DNA of 31,215 nt from Lingula anatina. Lineage: Eukaryota > Brachiopoda > Lingulata > Lingulida > Lingulidae. The first letter of the stretch is position 1; each line of letters begins with the position of its first letter. Below the pieces are notes generated by a model. The model was not told the DNA's origin and made no database searches. It saw nothing but the letters and a program-made list of their open reading frames with translations. Shown in pieces: positions 18,328 through 28,785 of this stretch. The stretch is from positions 135,523 through 166,737 of the forward strand of contig NW_019775922.1 in NCBI RefSeq assembly GCF_001039355.2. Reading direction: 5' to 3'. Both the position numbers and the translations under genes were made by a program.

Positions 18328-19843
18328 GTAACTAGTCCACATAATCCCATCTGACATTGTGGTATATAACTCATTGATATCATGCGGCACATGAAATAAT
18401 GTGCAAATTAGGCATAGTCTGCCAGACAAACACTATTATAAAATATTAGTAATTAGTAGTAGATCTGATTTGTAAATTATAAAAATGAACACTAATCCAT
18501 ACTGCTCAAAAAATATTCTTATGATACTTATGTTAACAAACTTCTTATTAGAAGTTCTATTTTTTTAATTTCCATCCTTAATAATCTGACAAATTTACCT
18601 TACAAAGCATTTTGATAGGAACCTTAAGTTCATCATATTGAAACTACTGTAAAATAACAATGTTTCTTTTATTGGCAATTAAAACTGATTGGGCTGGGAA
18701 AATTTGCAAGCTACCAGCCCAACTGTCTAGAGGTGTAAAATTCTTATTGTTGACAACATTCTGATGAAATATTAAGTACAACATATCACAATGAGTCACT
18801 GTATGGTTGAGCAGTGTACATGCAGTTTGAGCTATTCAGTTACAGTCAGTTTAGTCGGCCAAGTTTGACCACATACTTATTTTCAATTTTTTTTTTTTTT
18901 CAAAATTTTTTTTTTTTTTCAAAAAAAAATTTTTTTTTCAATTTTTTTTCGCTTGGCCCTCCTGGGATTCCATAACAGACACATCTGTGTCTGCACATAA
19001 AAAGGTACAGGCATTTGATCCTTGCTTTCCTTCATCTGCATGTGACGTGCATTAAAAAAAGCAAAAACAGTGTTGCGCCTTCTGTATATAGAAATACAAC
19101 TTGCGAGTATAGAAAGTTGTTTTATTATCACTGCACTAACACACGAAGCTTAAACGATTTTCGGTGATTATAAAAAAAATTGCAGATGACTTCTCAGCAC
19201 TACAGCCCCCAGTTGATCTAGTAATCTATTGGCCAATGTGAACGTGAGTGGTTGTCCTTAGCAAAAGTGCTACGGTACTGCGGTGCTGTAATGCAGTGGT
19301 GTTTCTCAGAAGGAAGTATAGCAGGAAATTAATTGCATTAGAAGTCATTTTCAAAAGAAACCAAAACACCCCAAATTAACATGAAGGAAAAGTTAACAAA
19401 ATATCAATTAATGGTTGATATTCAACTTAAACCTTAAAATCAAGATTGGTTAGCCATTGAATGTAGAATGCGGAAATAACATTACTTTTTATTTATTCAT
19501 AGTTAATCATTATTATATTATTACGTTGAATATTCATTTTAAGTTAACCAGGTGTATAAATTGAGAGGTCAGATAATCAGCTGCATTTTCAAAGCTTACT
19601 ATTCCACCAGCTAAATAACTCTATTTGTGAGAATTGAATTGTTAGTTGCCTGAAATTCAGGTTAAACCCATTGTACAAGAGCTGAAAATGCCACCATGTT
19701 TAACTTTTGCAGTATTTAATCACATCTTCATTGGCTGGAATTTAAGGAGACAGAATGGATAGGTCGTTTGTTTTGCGAGATGATAGTCAATTCTAAACGT
19801 CACACTTCAATAAAGGGAAAATGCAGTGGGAGGTATGAAAAAC
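18328..19843. other. AT-rich DNA with poly(T)/poly(A) blocks
   Basis: Contains runs of T and A at about 18884-18950 (T12, CAAAA, T14, CA9, T9). Just beyond is the inverted partner (18976-19003) of the palindrome at 13867. No exon is recognised, including the expected next DHX36 exon. Confidence 0.5.
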
Positions 19844-19849
19844 TTTATT
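19844..19849 (-). promoter_or_regulatory. Candidate poly(A) signal for the aldolase gene
   Basis: AATAAA on the minus strand about 440 bases past the stop codon of the class II aldolase gene. It is the first clear hexamer I found in that direction, and position is the only support. Confidence 0.3.
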
Positions 19850-19996
19850 CTTCAATGTTCTGTTCATAGAACAGGTAACAGTCTAGATACAGGTAAATTC
19901 ACAGACAGCAGTGGGAAAAAACTAGAAATCTTTAACCTCTGATACCTTGAAGCTTTGTCTAATATAGACTATGTACGAATGAATATGTACATGCAT

Positions 19997-20111
19997 ATTC
20001 ACAACTAACCTGCATGGTTTCGAACTTCTTACGATAATATACATATTAATATAGACTACTAATATGTATATTGTCGCAAGAAGTTCAAAACCATGCAGGT
20101 TAGTTGTGAAT
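19997..20111. repeat. Foldback hairpin, 52-bp arms
   Basis: 19997-20048 is the reverse complement of 20060-20111 apart from about three positions, with an 11-base loop. The arms begin ATTCACAACTAACCTGCATG and end in the converse. Read on the minus strand, as in an aldolase 3' UTR, two of the mismatches become G:U pairs. It is either a foldback MITE or a structured RNA element. Confidence 0.9.
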
Positions 20112-20289
20112 CAAACATCGCCTTCAGTTTGCAAAACAGTCCGCAATCGACTACAAGGACTAATAAGGACTAAATGCAACAAACTGTATCACAAATAATA
20201 TTGATTAATTTACTTTTTGTCGTCGTGGTAACGTTGCTTTTCAGAATCACGGTTGCTTCTGTTGTCAAGCAAAACGAGAAGCTTTATCT

Positions 20290-22671
20290 TCAATTTTCAA
20301 AATCTGGACATTCTTTACGTAAACGTCGCAGCATGCTGTCAAAGTAAGCCCTTGAATACTCATCTTTAATACAGTCGATGACTGCCTTCGATTTTTTGCA
20401 CATTTCTTCTTCTATTTCAACTAGTGGTTCTCCCGTCCACATTGCCATAACCTGAAATATGTACATGCATATACCTATAAAAACTGATAAATACCATATT
20501 AGCTTGTGCAGTAGCTCAGTTTGTAATGTTTGTCAATAACGGCAAAGAGTAAATGTGTCCAAACTAATATGGTATTGTCATATACAATATTGCTTAAAAT
20601 GTTGTCACCCCCCCCCCAAAAAAAAAAAAGCTTTTTCTAAACAATACAGAAAATTTTGTTCCGTATACGAAAAGAGTTTGCCTGCCACCTTACCAGTAGA
20701 ATTCACTGACCATGTGAAATTATTTGGGTCAAAAAGTGAACAATGGATGGTGGCCCCAAAGTAAAAATAAGAAAGTAAATGTGTTACATAAATCCACTGT
20801 GGAGGGGAGAAGTTACCTGTACTTGACAGGCCCTCTCCAAGTAGTAAATTGTGTCAAAGGCTGAAGCGACAGTTGGACCTACAACCATGACCCCGTGACT
20901 CCTCATGATCATGGCGTCGTTTTTGCCCAGTGCCTTTGCCATGCGGTCCCCCTCATCGACATTCTCAGCAAGACCTTGGTAGTCCGTGTCATAGGAAATG
21001 TTCTCGTAGAATCGGAGGGAATTTTGGTGACACATGCGAAGAGTGGGATCCTGTAAAACCGCTGAAATTACACATGGAATACATTACGTCTTTTTGGCGA
21101 TTAAGGGTACGTTAACAGTAAATAATGGTAAAAGATAACACTGACAACCCTGAGTTTTACAGTACGGGCAGTATCTTCCTGGCACACTTTGGTTATATAG
21201 GAGAGTTTCCAGTGCACTGTAAAACTAAAGAGTGGCATTGGCTGATTAAATAATAGTCTCGTGTGTTACAGTGTATGCTGGCGACAAGGGGTTTACTTTA
21301 AAAAGTAGACGTTCCCTCGTGATTCTGATGAAGGCTTTTAACAAGTACAGACAGTGTAATTTAAAGTACATTTGCTAGGTCAGAAATCTGAAAGGTGATC
21401 TAACATTCCCCATTCTAGCCATAGCAAGGGAGAACGTGATTAAATACCTCAAAATCCGTGTGTGAGTGTGTGTGTGTGTGTGTTTTACTTCGACTTACAC
21501 AGTGCGGTGGCGTAAGGCATGTGTGTGTGCATCACACATGAGACATCTTCACTTCTAGCGTTGTGAATGCCCCGGTGTATGGAAGCCGCGGATATCTCGG
21601 ATGGTCCGTCACCTTCAATCACAGCGTTATTCTCATCAAGACCAATCAATGAAGATGCCGTCACCTAAATTTTGAAGAAAGTGTATTTTCAACGCTTTCA
21701 AAAGACTAAATCCAGCCATAATTTTATAGGTCTAAATTAAAGAAGTTTATTTAACATGGTAAAATATTTTTCATTTATTGTGTCTTATCATAATTTTTTA
21801 AAAATCTAAAAATTGGCCTATTGCGGAAAACATTGTAGTTAAGTGCACAAATCATAATAGAAATTTCTATTATGAACATGTTTTACCAAAAGCTTGTACG
21901 AACAAAAATTTAAAAACATGGACCTTATGAAAGTTCATAAAGAGACGAAACGGTAAGGCTGGACGTGGGGACAACTGGAGGTTTATATACAACAGGCACA
22001 GCACTGCATTCTCTTCATACACAGCACTGCATTCTCTTCATACATGTAAGTAGTGAGTACGTGCCACGCACGCAGCTAGCAAGACAAACTCAAGAAAAGA
22101 GTACAATTTCCACGGCCATCGCACTTTGCAAATAGCGTCCCTGCTTGGAAAGACACCTCACTAGGCCCCTGCGACTCACAACGCAGACTTGGGCCTTTCC
22201 ATTGCAAACCTCCCTCTACCTCTACGAACTCTATGGAATTTAATGCACCCAAAATTCGCAGGGGACGAACGATCCTAAAATTCGTGCTCCGGTTGAACAT
22301 CATGTAAGTTCACAGTACAGTCAAAGAATATGCTATCGAGCGACTGCTGATGAGAGAAGCAAACTTTTTTTCAGACACTATGACAATACCTCAGACCAAT
22401 GAAGTCCATAGGGAATAAGCAACATCACTTCGCCCTCTCCATTGGCGGCAGGCGCCCTCAAAGTTAGGTGATTACAAACTCCTTCATTCAAACCTAGCTT
22501 GTCGAGGCCACGGTATGCTGCAGCTAGGGCCACTCTAGCCCGCCGATTCGCGGCCTGTGCACTGGTGATGTAAGCCGAGGAGAGAGCCGCAGAACTCTTT
22601 AGACGCCTTTCTCCGGAATTCCAACTGAATGGCAATTTTTTTAGGAGTGGCAGATTCGCTCTTCGAAGCAT
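20290..22671 (-). CDS. Class II aldolase/adducin-domain protein, complete four-exon gene
   Basis: The family (FucA/RhaD/AraD-type fold, also the adducin head) uses a Zn-bound enediolate for aldol cleavage or epimerisation; the substrate here is unknown. Exons in order: 22671-22390, 21664-21499, 21061-20817, 20451-20290, all GT-AG with matching phases, 285 codons including stop. After a variable basic leader (1-35) come the glycerate-type core GLNEGVCNHLTLRAP, EISASIHRGIH, the metal-binding HTH in CVMHTHMPYA, and the third histidine in MIMRSHGVMVVG. A helical tail ends DFEN. The length exceeds bacterial FucA (about 215 aa) through the leader and C-terminus. The leader (MLRRANLPLLKK..., Arg/Lys/Ser/Ala-rich, almost no acids) could be a mitochondrial presequence. 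The start is the first ATG in frame; a 69-codon frame upstream in another register is not coding. Two further copies of exon 1 lie upstream. Confidence 0.88.
20609..20630. repeat. Poly(C)-poly(A) run
   Basis: Nine C residues followed by about eleven A residues within the last aldolase intron. It is a low-complexity tract prone to length errors. Confidence 0.7.
21464..21483. repeat. (TG)n microsatellite
   Basis: GTGTGTGAGTGTGTGTGTGTG lies immediately 3' of the second aldolase exon, inside the intron. Confidence 0.8.
21998..22043. repeat. 23-bp perfect tandem duplication
   Basis: The 23-mer beginning ACAGCACTGCATTC and ending TTCATAC occurs twice head to tail in the first aldolase intron. Confidence 0.9.
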
Positions 22672-22979
22672 GGTTTGTATTCGCCTTGTATGCTTGCAGA
22701 ATTTTCTTCAAAATATCGGCTGAAATACTGAGATCAGCAGGCATTTGTCAGTCTGCTTGAAGAAGGAATTCTGAGAAAGAACAGCGGATGTGTATCAGTC
22801 GTTCACCGTAGACCTTATAGGGTCATGTCCTCATGAGGTCACCTGTAGGCCTACTCTTATCGGAGTCACATATTGATTTTTCACTAGACATTCACAGATA
22901 TGTCTCTTGCTAGTTCATGACACATTCGACGCGTTGGAGAAAAGTGCACATAATTAATATGCGGCCCTGGTACCAGTTT

Positions 22980-23010
<31 letters not shown>

Positions 23011-23330
23011 GCACACACACACAAAAAAAAACAACTGGCTAAGAATTTAATTACAAAGGTTACACGCTCACATGGGCACATCTTACCCTATCAGCAGCAG
23101 TGTAACAGCACTCTCATGGCAATCCTAGTCAACAAACCCAGTTAACTGACATTTTTACGAAACTGGGACCAGGTAGGGGTTATCATGATAGCCTCAGATA
23201 TCTCCAAACGATACAGCATCGCTTTAGGAGAAACGGCAGGTATATATAGGTCATGCCCCCATGAGGTCAATGTGTCCTCATGGTATTATCACGTGCTCAT
23301 ACATGTATCAGACATATCCAAAATAAACTC
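22672..23330 (-). promoter_or_regulatory. Upstream region of the aldolase gene with TATA-like box and (CA)n
   Basis: This region upstream of the start codon is duplicated upstream of the second exon-1 copy (25977-26425). It contains an alternating CA/CG microsatellite at about 22983-23025. A TATATATA word at about 23241 lies within a block conserved between the copies (GGCAGGTATATATAGGTCAT; the counterpart is at about 26334). The box reads the same on either strand and could serve minus-strand transcription, but it lies about 570 bases from the ATG, so an intervening 5' UTR exon or another use is possible. Confidence 0.35.
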
Positions 23331-24500
23331 AATTTCACTCTCGAACCTGAACTTAAACCTCTTGAACAGATTATGGGCATTGTGCTATTGCATGAAAAGC
23401 AACAGAGGACGAAATTCACTTCATCGATATCATTGTGTGTTCCCATTATGAGAAATTTAGGTATAAGCTATATCAAATTGCATTCAAATCAGATAGGCCT
23501 ACACTGTTTGCCACTTCTTGCAACAAAGAAAAATTCATTTAGCTTATGATATGTGAAAGGGAGTCTACTATCGTTAACTGGACACATTTATACAAAAATC
23601 CTCTTGTAAAAGATAGACTTCTCTCATCTGAACTAGAAAAGGGTACCAACATTATTATTATTTTTATATATTAATATATATTATTATATGATACTGCCTC
23701 GCTTTAAGAGAAATTGCAGGACATGTCCGAAAATGGCGGAAACGGCATCTCAGGGAACGAGAAAGAGGAAAAAAAAAAACAACGGCATCACAGGACAGCG
23801 AGTTTAACCCCTTCAATAATGCCTCTATTCGCTGGAGACATTTATGCGTCCATTTTACGACCAAAAATATGGCCAGGACGGTCATGGTCACCAAAGCAAG
23901 AAAATCTTGTCTCATTGTTAATGTTTCTGCGACCCTTGCGCGTCATTTGAACGAAGAAATGTGGAGTTTTCCACGGACCGGTAATTATTTAAGTTGGAAA
24001 GAGAGGGGGTGGAGGAGAAAATGGGTTGGGGGGACCTGGACATTTTTAAGCAAATATTAGGGGGATCTTAAAATTTGAAAATGACAGATAAGGGGGTCTT
24101 GGGAAAGGTTATTGAGGCTATAAATATAAAATAAAGCTTTTTCATCTTTCATTGAAATTTTCGTTAAATTTCTATTAAAATTTGTAATAATAATTAATTA
24201 TTTTTTACACCTTTTCATCATGCGTAATAATAAATTAAGCACACATGGGATGGGATGGGATGTTTGAAATTGACCTGTTTTAATGCATTTTTATAATTTA
24301 CATACCTTTGTTGACTCTTTGTTCACAATGGCATATCTCGTTAGAATACACGTATGTATAAAATATCAACAAATCTTGTCTGATTAAATTTCTTTCAACT
24401 TTCTTTTTATACTACTAGCTTTCTTTTTAAAAATGAATAGAATAAATTCTGTAGCATGTATCATATACAATTTAATCCTGTTCTATAAAAGAGTTCCTAA
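23331..24500. other. Intergenic DNA with one CpG-rich candidate exon
   Basis: Around 23714-23950 the + strand is open and CpG-richer than its surroundings. It starts at one of two ATGs (ATGTCCGAAAATGGCGGAAAC) and passes through an A11 run where the frame could slip. One frame reads PLFAGDIYASILRPKIWPGR, which looks coding but matches no family I know. A short copy of the duplicated upstream block (GATACTGCCTCGCTTTAAGAG) sits just before it at about 23691. The rest is AT-rich. Confidence 0.3.
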
Positions 24501-25075
24501 AATAAAGTATTTATGGGTATTTTATTATACTTTGACCTTTATACCAAATAAAATTCATTATTAGTTTCAAGAACACTTTAATATAGTTCACAATTGGTGT
24601 TGTAAAAGATCTATTTCCTCCACCTGGTAAAGCTATGATGATAATTTAAAAAATGCGCTCTATTTATGCCACAGATTACAAAGCGTTGGTATACGTTTTC
24701 CAAAGGATAATCAAGCGTAAGCTTTACGTTAAATAACCTAATCAATCGTAACAGATACGTTCAATACATTGCTCGTTTGTTACCATTATGCAAAAAAGCC
24801 AAGCTATATCGGACACCGTATGTAAAACGTACCTTATCGTAACTTTAACGTCATTATACCGTATAGTGTGTGTCTAACGTATGGGTACATGTTGTAACGT
24901 ATGGGTAACGCACGACTCGTATACGCTTAAATTTTTTGGGACATTCTCAAAAAATTCAAATTTCCTTCTTCGTAGGCGAACGTGCACAAGCGTTTACCTG
25001 CATACGGGAAACGTATACGACGTAAGTCTAACGAAGCCCTTGCGTGTGTCCAAGATTGAAGCTTGTCTTCGCACA
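24500..25075. repeat. CGTATG/ATACGC-rich repeat, copy A (module X then Y)
   Basis: Module X (about 24510-24850: ACTTTAATATAGTTCA, GGTGTTGTAAAAGATCTATT, GCGCTCTATTTATGCC, CAAGCTATATCGG) is followed by module Y (about 24870-25065: AACGTATGGGTAACG, GAAACGTATACGACGTAAG). Both recur near 27.7-28.3 kb. The CGTAT/ATACG words in both orientations resemble subterminal repeats of a DNA transposon. No coding content. Confidence 0.6.
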
Positions 25076-25717
25076 GCGAGCATATCCGCGCAGTTTTTCG
25101 GTGTTAAACGCCCGCACTCTACGTCATCTCAAGCCCTCTTATCTGTCTGTAAAAAAAAAGGGGGGGGTGTCCTTCGGGATCATTCCATGTGAAACTATTG
25201 TTCTAGTGAAACTATTGTTTTACATAGAACGCGGGAACTTTGGCTGAATGTTGTCAGTTTTACAGATTTACACGCCTCTTCCTGGCGTTGAGTAGTATAC
25301 AGAGAAGCTGCAGGTGCTCATACGAGTACGTTGAAACAAGAGGGGTGTGTTAATCTGTTTGGGAATAAGCCTTTTGTCTTCACAGTTTCACACAGAATTC
25401 ATATTTCACTGTTGCCGACTACTGCTAGCAGTTTAAACTCTCGCGGTCAAGGTACTCTTCGTTAATGTATTAATATGAGACATGACGTCAAATGTGGTCT
25501 TTACCACCAACACCCCTGTTAAAATCATATGAAATATTTGACAGAAGGTATAGAAAGACAGATTGAATTTTTCATTATTCGCATTCCATTCCCCTGCTTA
25601 AAATGACATCATATAGTGGACTGGGGGGCATCATGTAAGTTCACAGTACAGTCAATAAATATGCTATCAAGCGACTATGATGAAAGATGCCAGCTTTTTC
25701 AGACACTATGAGAATAC
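25076..25717. other. Intergenic DNA between the CGTATG repeat and exon-1 copy 2
   Basis: The first 400 bases are unassigned. From about 25500 (ACCAACACCCCTGTTAAAAT) the sequence is homologous to 28284 onward. From 25629 (CATCATGTAAGTTCACAGTA) it is homologous to 22299 onward, marking the duplicated unit that contains the exon. Confidence 0.5.
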
Positions 25718-25976
25718 CTCAGACCAATGAAGTCCATAGGGAATAAGTAACATCAGGCGCCCTCAAAGTTAGGTGATTACAAACTCCTTCGTTCAAACCT
25801 AGCTTGTCGAGGCCGCGGTATGCTGCAGCTAGAGTCACTCTTGCCCGCCGATTCGCGGCCTGTGCACTGGGCATGTGAGTCGAGGAGAGAGCCGCAGAAC
25901 TCTTTAGACGCCTTTCTCCGGAATTCCAACTGAATGGCAATTTTTTTAGGAGTGGCAGATTCGCTCTTCGAAGCAT
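25718..25976 (-). pseudogene. Class II aldolase exon 1, copy 2 (23-bp deletion, frame broken)
   Basis: Copy of the first coding exon with the same leader as the functional copy and the same donor site (CTGAG|GTATTC). A 23-bp deletion after LTLRAP removes the codons for ANGEGEVM and shifts the frame, so splicing to the downstream exons would give a truncated product. Substitutions also appear at the leader-core junction (SSTHMPSAQ versus SSAYITSAQ). As a first exon it looks dead. Confidence 0.8.
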
Positions 25977-26430
25977 GGTTTGTATTCGCTTAGTATGCTT
26001 GCAGAATTTACTTCAAAATATCGACTGAAATACTGAGATCAGCAGACATTTGTCAGGATGCTTAAAGAATGAATTTTTGAGAAAAGCGGATGTGTGTCAG
26101 TTACCTCATACCGAAGAAGGTCATGTCCTCATCAGGTTACCTGTAAATATACTCTCTATCGGGGTCACATATTGATATTCCACTAGATATTTAGAGATAT
26201 GTCTCTTGCTAATTCATGACACATTTGGACTCGTTGGAAAAAAAGTGCACATAATTTTTTTGCGGCCCTGGTTGACTTTATCATGGTAGCCTCAGATATC
26301 TCCATATGATACTGCCTCGCTTGAGGAGAAACGGCAGGTATATATAGGTCATGCCCCCATGAGGTCAATGTGTCCTCATGGTATGATCACGTGCTCATAC
26401 ATGTATCAAACATATCCATAAGGCCACACT
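25977..26430. repeat. Second copy of the aldolase upstream region
   Basis: Aligns by eye with 22672-22960 and then 23180-23325, including GTCATGTCCTCAT, GATATGTCTCTTGCTA, GCGGCCCTGG, ATGGTAGCCTCAGATATCTC and the TATATATA block. It lacks the CA microsatellite and about 180 bases around it. Confidence 0.75.
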
Positions 26431-27120
26431 TTTTTATTTTTATGGATGACAACCCCCGGGGACCTCAAAATCGGTGCGAGAGGGCGAAAAAAAAACAGTC
26501 CAAAAAAAAAAATACTGCATAAGTAAAGGAATGCTGTCAGTACACAGCTGGAAACACAAATTTTACCACAGAAACACGAATCAAACTAACAATATGTCTT
26601 TATCAATGCTCTAAAAATATTAAAGCATTGCGAATACTTCGTAGAAATGTAAAAAAAAAAAGTCACATTTAGATATACTTCATATTACCAAATCTATTCA
26701 AGGTTATTTCATGCATTTTGTTGGTATAGCAATTAATAAAACAAATATCAAACAAACAGTGTGTCTTTATTTGTATTCTCAGAATATTAAAGCACTTTGA
26801 ACACTTCACAGAAATGTTTAAAAAATGATGCAAAGATATGCTTAATACTACCAAATCTATTAAAGGTCATTTCGGACGATGCCATTTTTCCTACTTCGAC
26901 TCACACGCAGCAGCCAAACTGTCAGGTGGCCTGTCCGAACTTCAGCCCACCAAAAACCTCGACGCCCCTGTCGACCCTTTTTTCGCTACAGAAAACCTGG
27001 TATGTGCTGCTTTGTACAGAATGTCACAGAAATTTTTCGGGCGATAATCGCTGGCTGCCGCCAGCCTTTCGCATAATTGTAAAAAGGTGATATCTCCATG
27101 CCCAATATCAATGGCATACC
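26431..27120. other. Unassigned DNA with a GC-richer open stretch
   Basis: Begins with AAGGCCACACTTTTTTATTTTTATGG and a GACAACCCCCGGGGACC palindromic core, possibly a transposon end. Two similar stretches near 26530-26640 and 26690-26860 share CAAACAAACA/AATATGTCTTTAT and AATATTAAAGCA words, suggesting a diverged duplication. Around 26875-27065 both strands are open and base composition rises, but no family is recognised. Confidence 0.3.
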
Positions 27121-28283
27121 AATCCAAATTATATATCCACATTAAATCAACGTATGAGTAACGGATGAATACCGTACATTAGCATTTATAAATGTTTGAT
27201 AAGCGTATATGTGAGTTTTCTAAATGTATATTAGCGTATGAATACCATCTTTTGGTATAAAAGCGTATGATTTAAGCATATGAGCGTATGAGAATTGTTT
27301 GGGTAGCATGCTTCTGTTTTATTGATAATTATGAACTGCAGACTGGTTCAAATCCAACGATGGTATTAGAAAATCACTACATCTGTCCTCTCCATCTTGA
27401 GCGGTAGTGATGAAAATGTGCATTTGAAATCTTATTTTGCCACTAATGACAAACCGCAGGGGATGCGTTTGTCGTACGGTAATCATGAGTTAGATAAACG
27501 CAAAATACGTTCGGCATACGCTTATATTAGCAAAGGCTATGTAAACATACGGCAAACATACTTATGCATACGCATATTAATAGTTAGAAATACGTCCCAT
27601 ACGCTTCTAGTTCGTCAGTATCACTTCGCACATACGCTATCCGTACGCTGCGTATATCAAACCACCGCCTAATTAGCGTGTTTAGCGTCCGTCTAGTTAA
27701 TTCCTCTTATGCTTGGCGTATCCGTAACGTGTGGGTATCGTATGGGTAAATTACGATTCAAACGCGTATATTCGCTAAAATTTATAACATGGTATAAAAT
27801 ATTTCCCTCCTGTGTATGTAAGCCTACACGAACGCCTGCTTGCGTCTGCGAAACGTATACGGCGTAATTCCAACGAATACACTGCAATTGTCTGCGCATA
27901 AGCGATTTATTTTGCAAGTATTTATGCGTATTTTATTTTATATTGTTCTTTATACGAAATAAAGTTCATTAGTAAATAAAGTTATTAGTTTTAAAAACAC
28001 TTTAATGTAGTTCATTATCTAAATCATAATGACAGTGGATTGCCAAATGGATCAAACCCAATTGGTGTTGTAAAAGATCTATTTCCTCCATCTTGTAAAG
28101 CTATGATGATAATATAAAAATTGCGCTCTATTTATGCCACAAATTACAAAGCGTAAGGCACACGTTAAATAAACTAATCAGTCGTAACAGATACTTTCAA
28201 TACGTTGCTCGCTTGGTACTTATGTTAAAAATCCAAGCTATATCGGTCACCGTATGAAAAATGCACCTTATCGTAACTTTGTC
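27121..28283. repeat. CGTATG/ATACGC-rich repeat, copy B (module Y then X)
   Basis: Dense AGCGTATG, GCGTATGA and CATACGC words from about 27150 to 27900. A module Y relative lies at about 27700-27895 (GTATCGTATGGGTAA, GAAACGTATACGGCGTAA) and a module X relative at about 27935-28280 (AATTGGTGTTGTAAAAGATC, TTGCGCTCTATTTATGCC, AAGCTATATCGGTCACCGTATG). Module order is the reverse of copy A. The open frame at 27397-27672 within it is a product of the repeat words, not a gene. Confidence 0.6.
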
Positions 28284-28503
28284 GCCAACGCCAACACCCT
28301 TTTCAAAAAGATTTGAAAGATTTGACAGAAAGGATAGAAATACAGATTGAATTTCTCATTATTCGCACTCCATTCCCCTGTTAACGTTATATCAAATATT
28401 GGGCTGAGGGAGTAAAACATTATATAACAGTCAATATATATATGCAATCGAGCGACTGTTGATGATGAGAGATACCAGGTATTTCAAGACACTATGACAA
28501 TAC

Positions 28504-28785
28504 CTCAGACCAATGAAGTCCATAGGGAATAATCAACATCACTTCGCCCTCTCCATTGGCGGCAGGCGCCCTCAAAGTTAGGTGATTACAAACTCCTTCA
28601 TTCAAACCTAGCTTATCGAGGCCGCGGTATGCTGCAGCTAGGGCCACTCTTGCCCGCCGGTTCGCGGCCTGTGCACTGGTGATGTAAGCCGAGGAAAGAG
28701 ACGCAGATCTCGTTAGACTCCTTTCTCTGGAATTCCAGTTGACCGGGAAATTTGCCATAAATGGCATATTCGCATTTCGAAGCAT
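28504..28785 (-). CDS. Class II aldolase exon 1, copy 3 (open, alternative leader)
   Basis: 94 codons with ATG start and the same donor as the functional exon (CTGAG|GTATTG), the same length as exon 22671-22390. Residues 36-94 differ from that exon at one residue only (LLIPYG to LIIPYG), while the first 35 residues (MLRNANMPFMANFPVNW...) differ at about 14. It could be spliced in frame to the three downstream exons as an alternative first exon 6 kb upstream, giving the same enzyme with another N-terminus, or it may be a duplicate without its own body. No downstream exons 2-4 accompany it. Confidence 0.65.

Noticed and set aside
20930-21115. + strand frame over the third aldolase exon
   Set aside because: Shadow of the minus-strand exon, which has the family motifs and splice sites.
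27348-27358. Pol III B box GGTTCAAATCC as evidence for a tRNA or SINE
   Set aside because: No A box at the right spacing and no cloverleaf in the flanks.
27397-27672. 91-codon + strand frame
   Set aside because: Composed of CGTATG-type repeat words; no codon or motif evidence.
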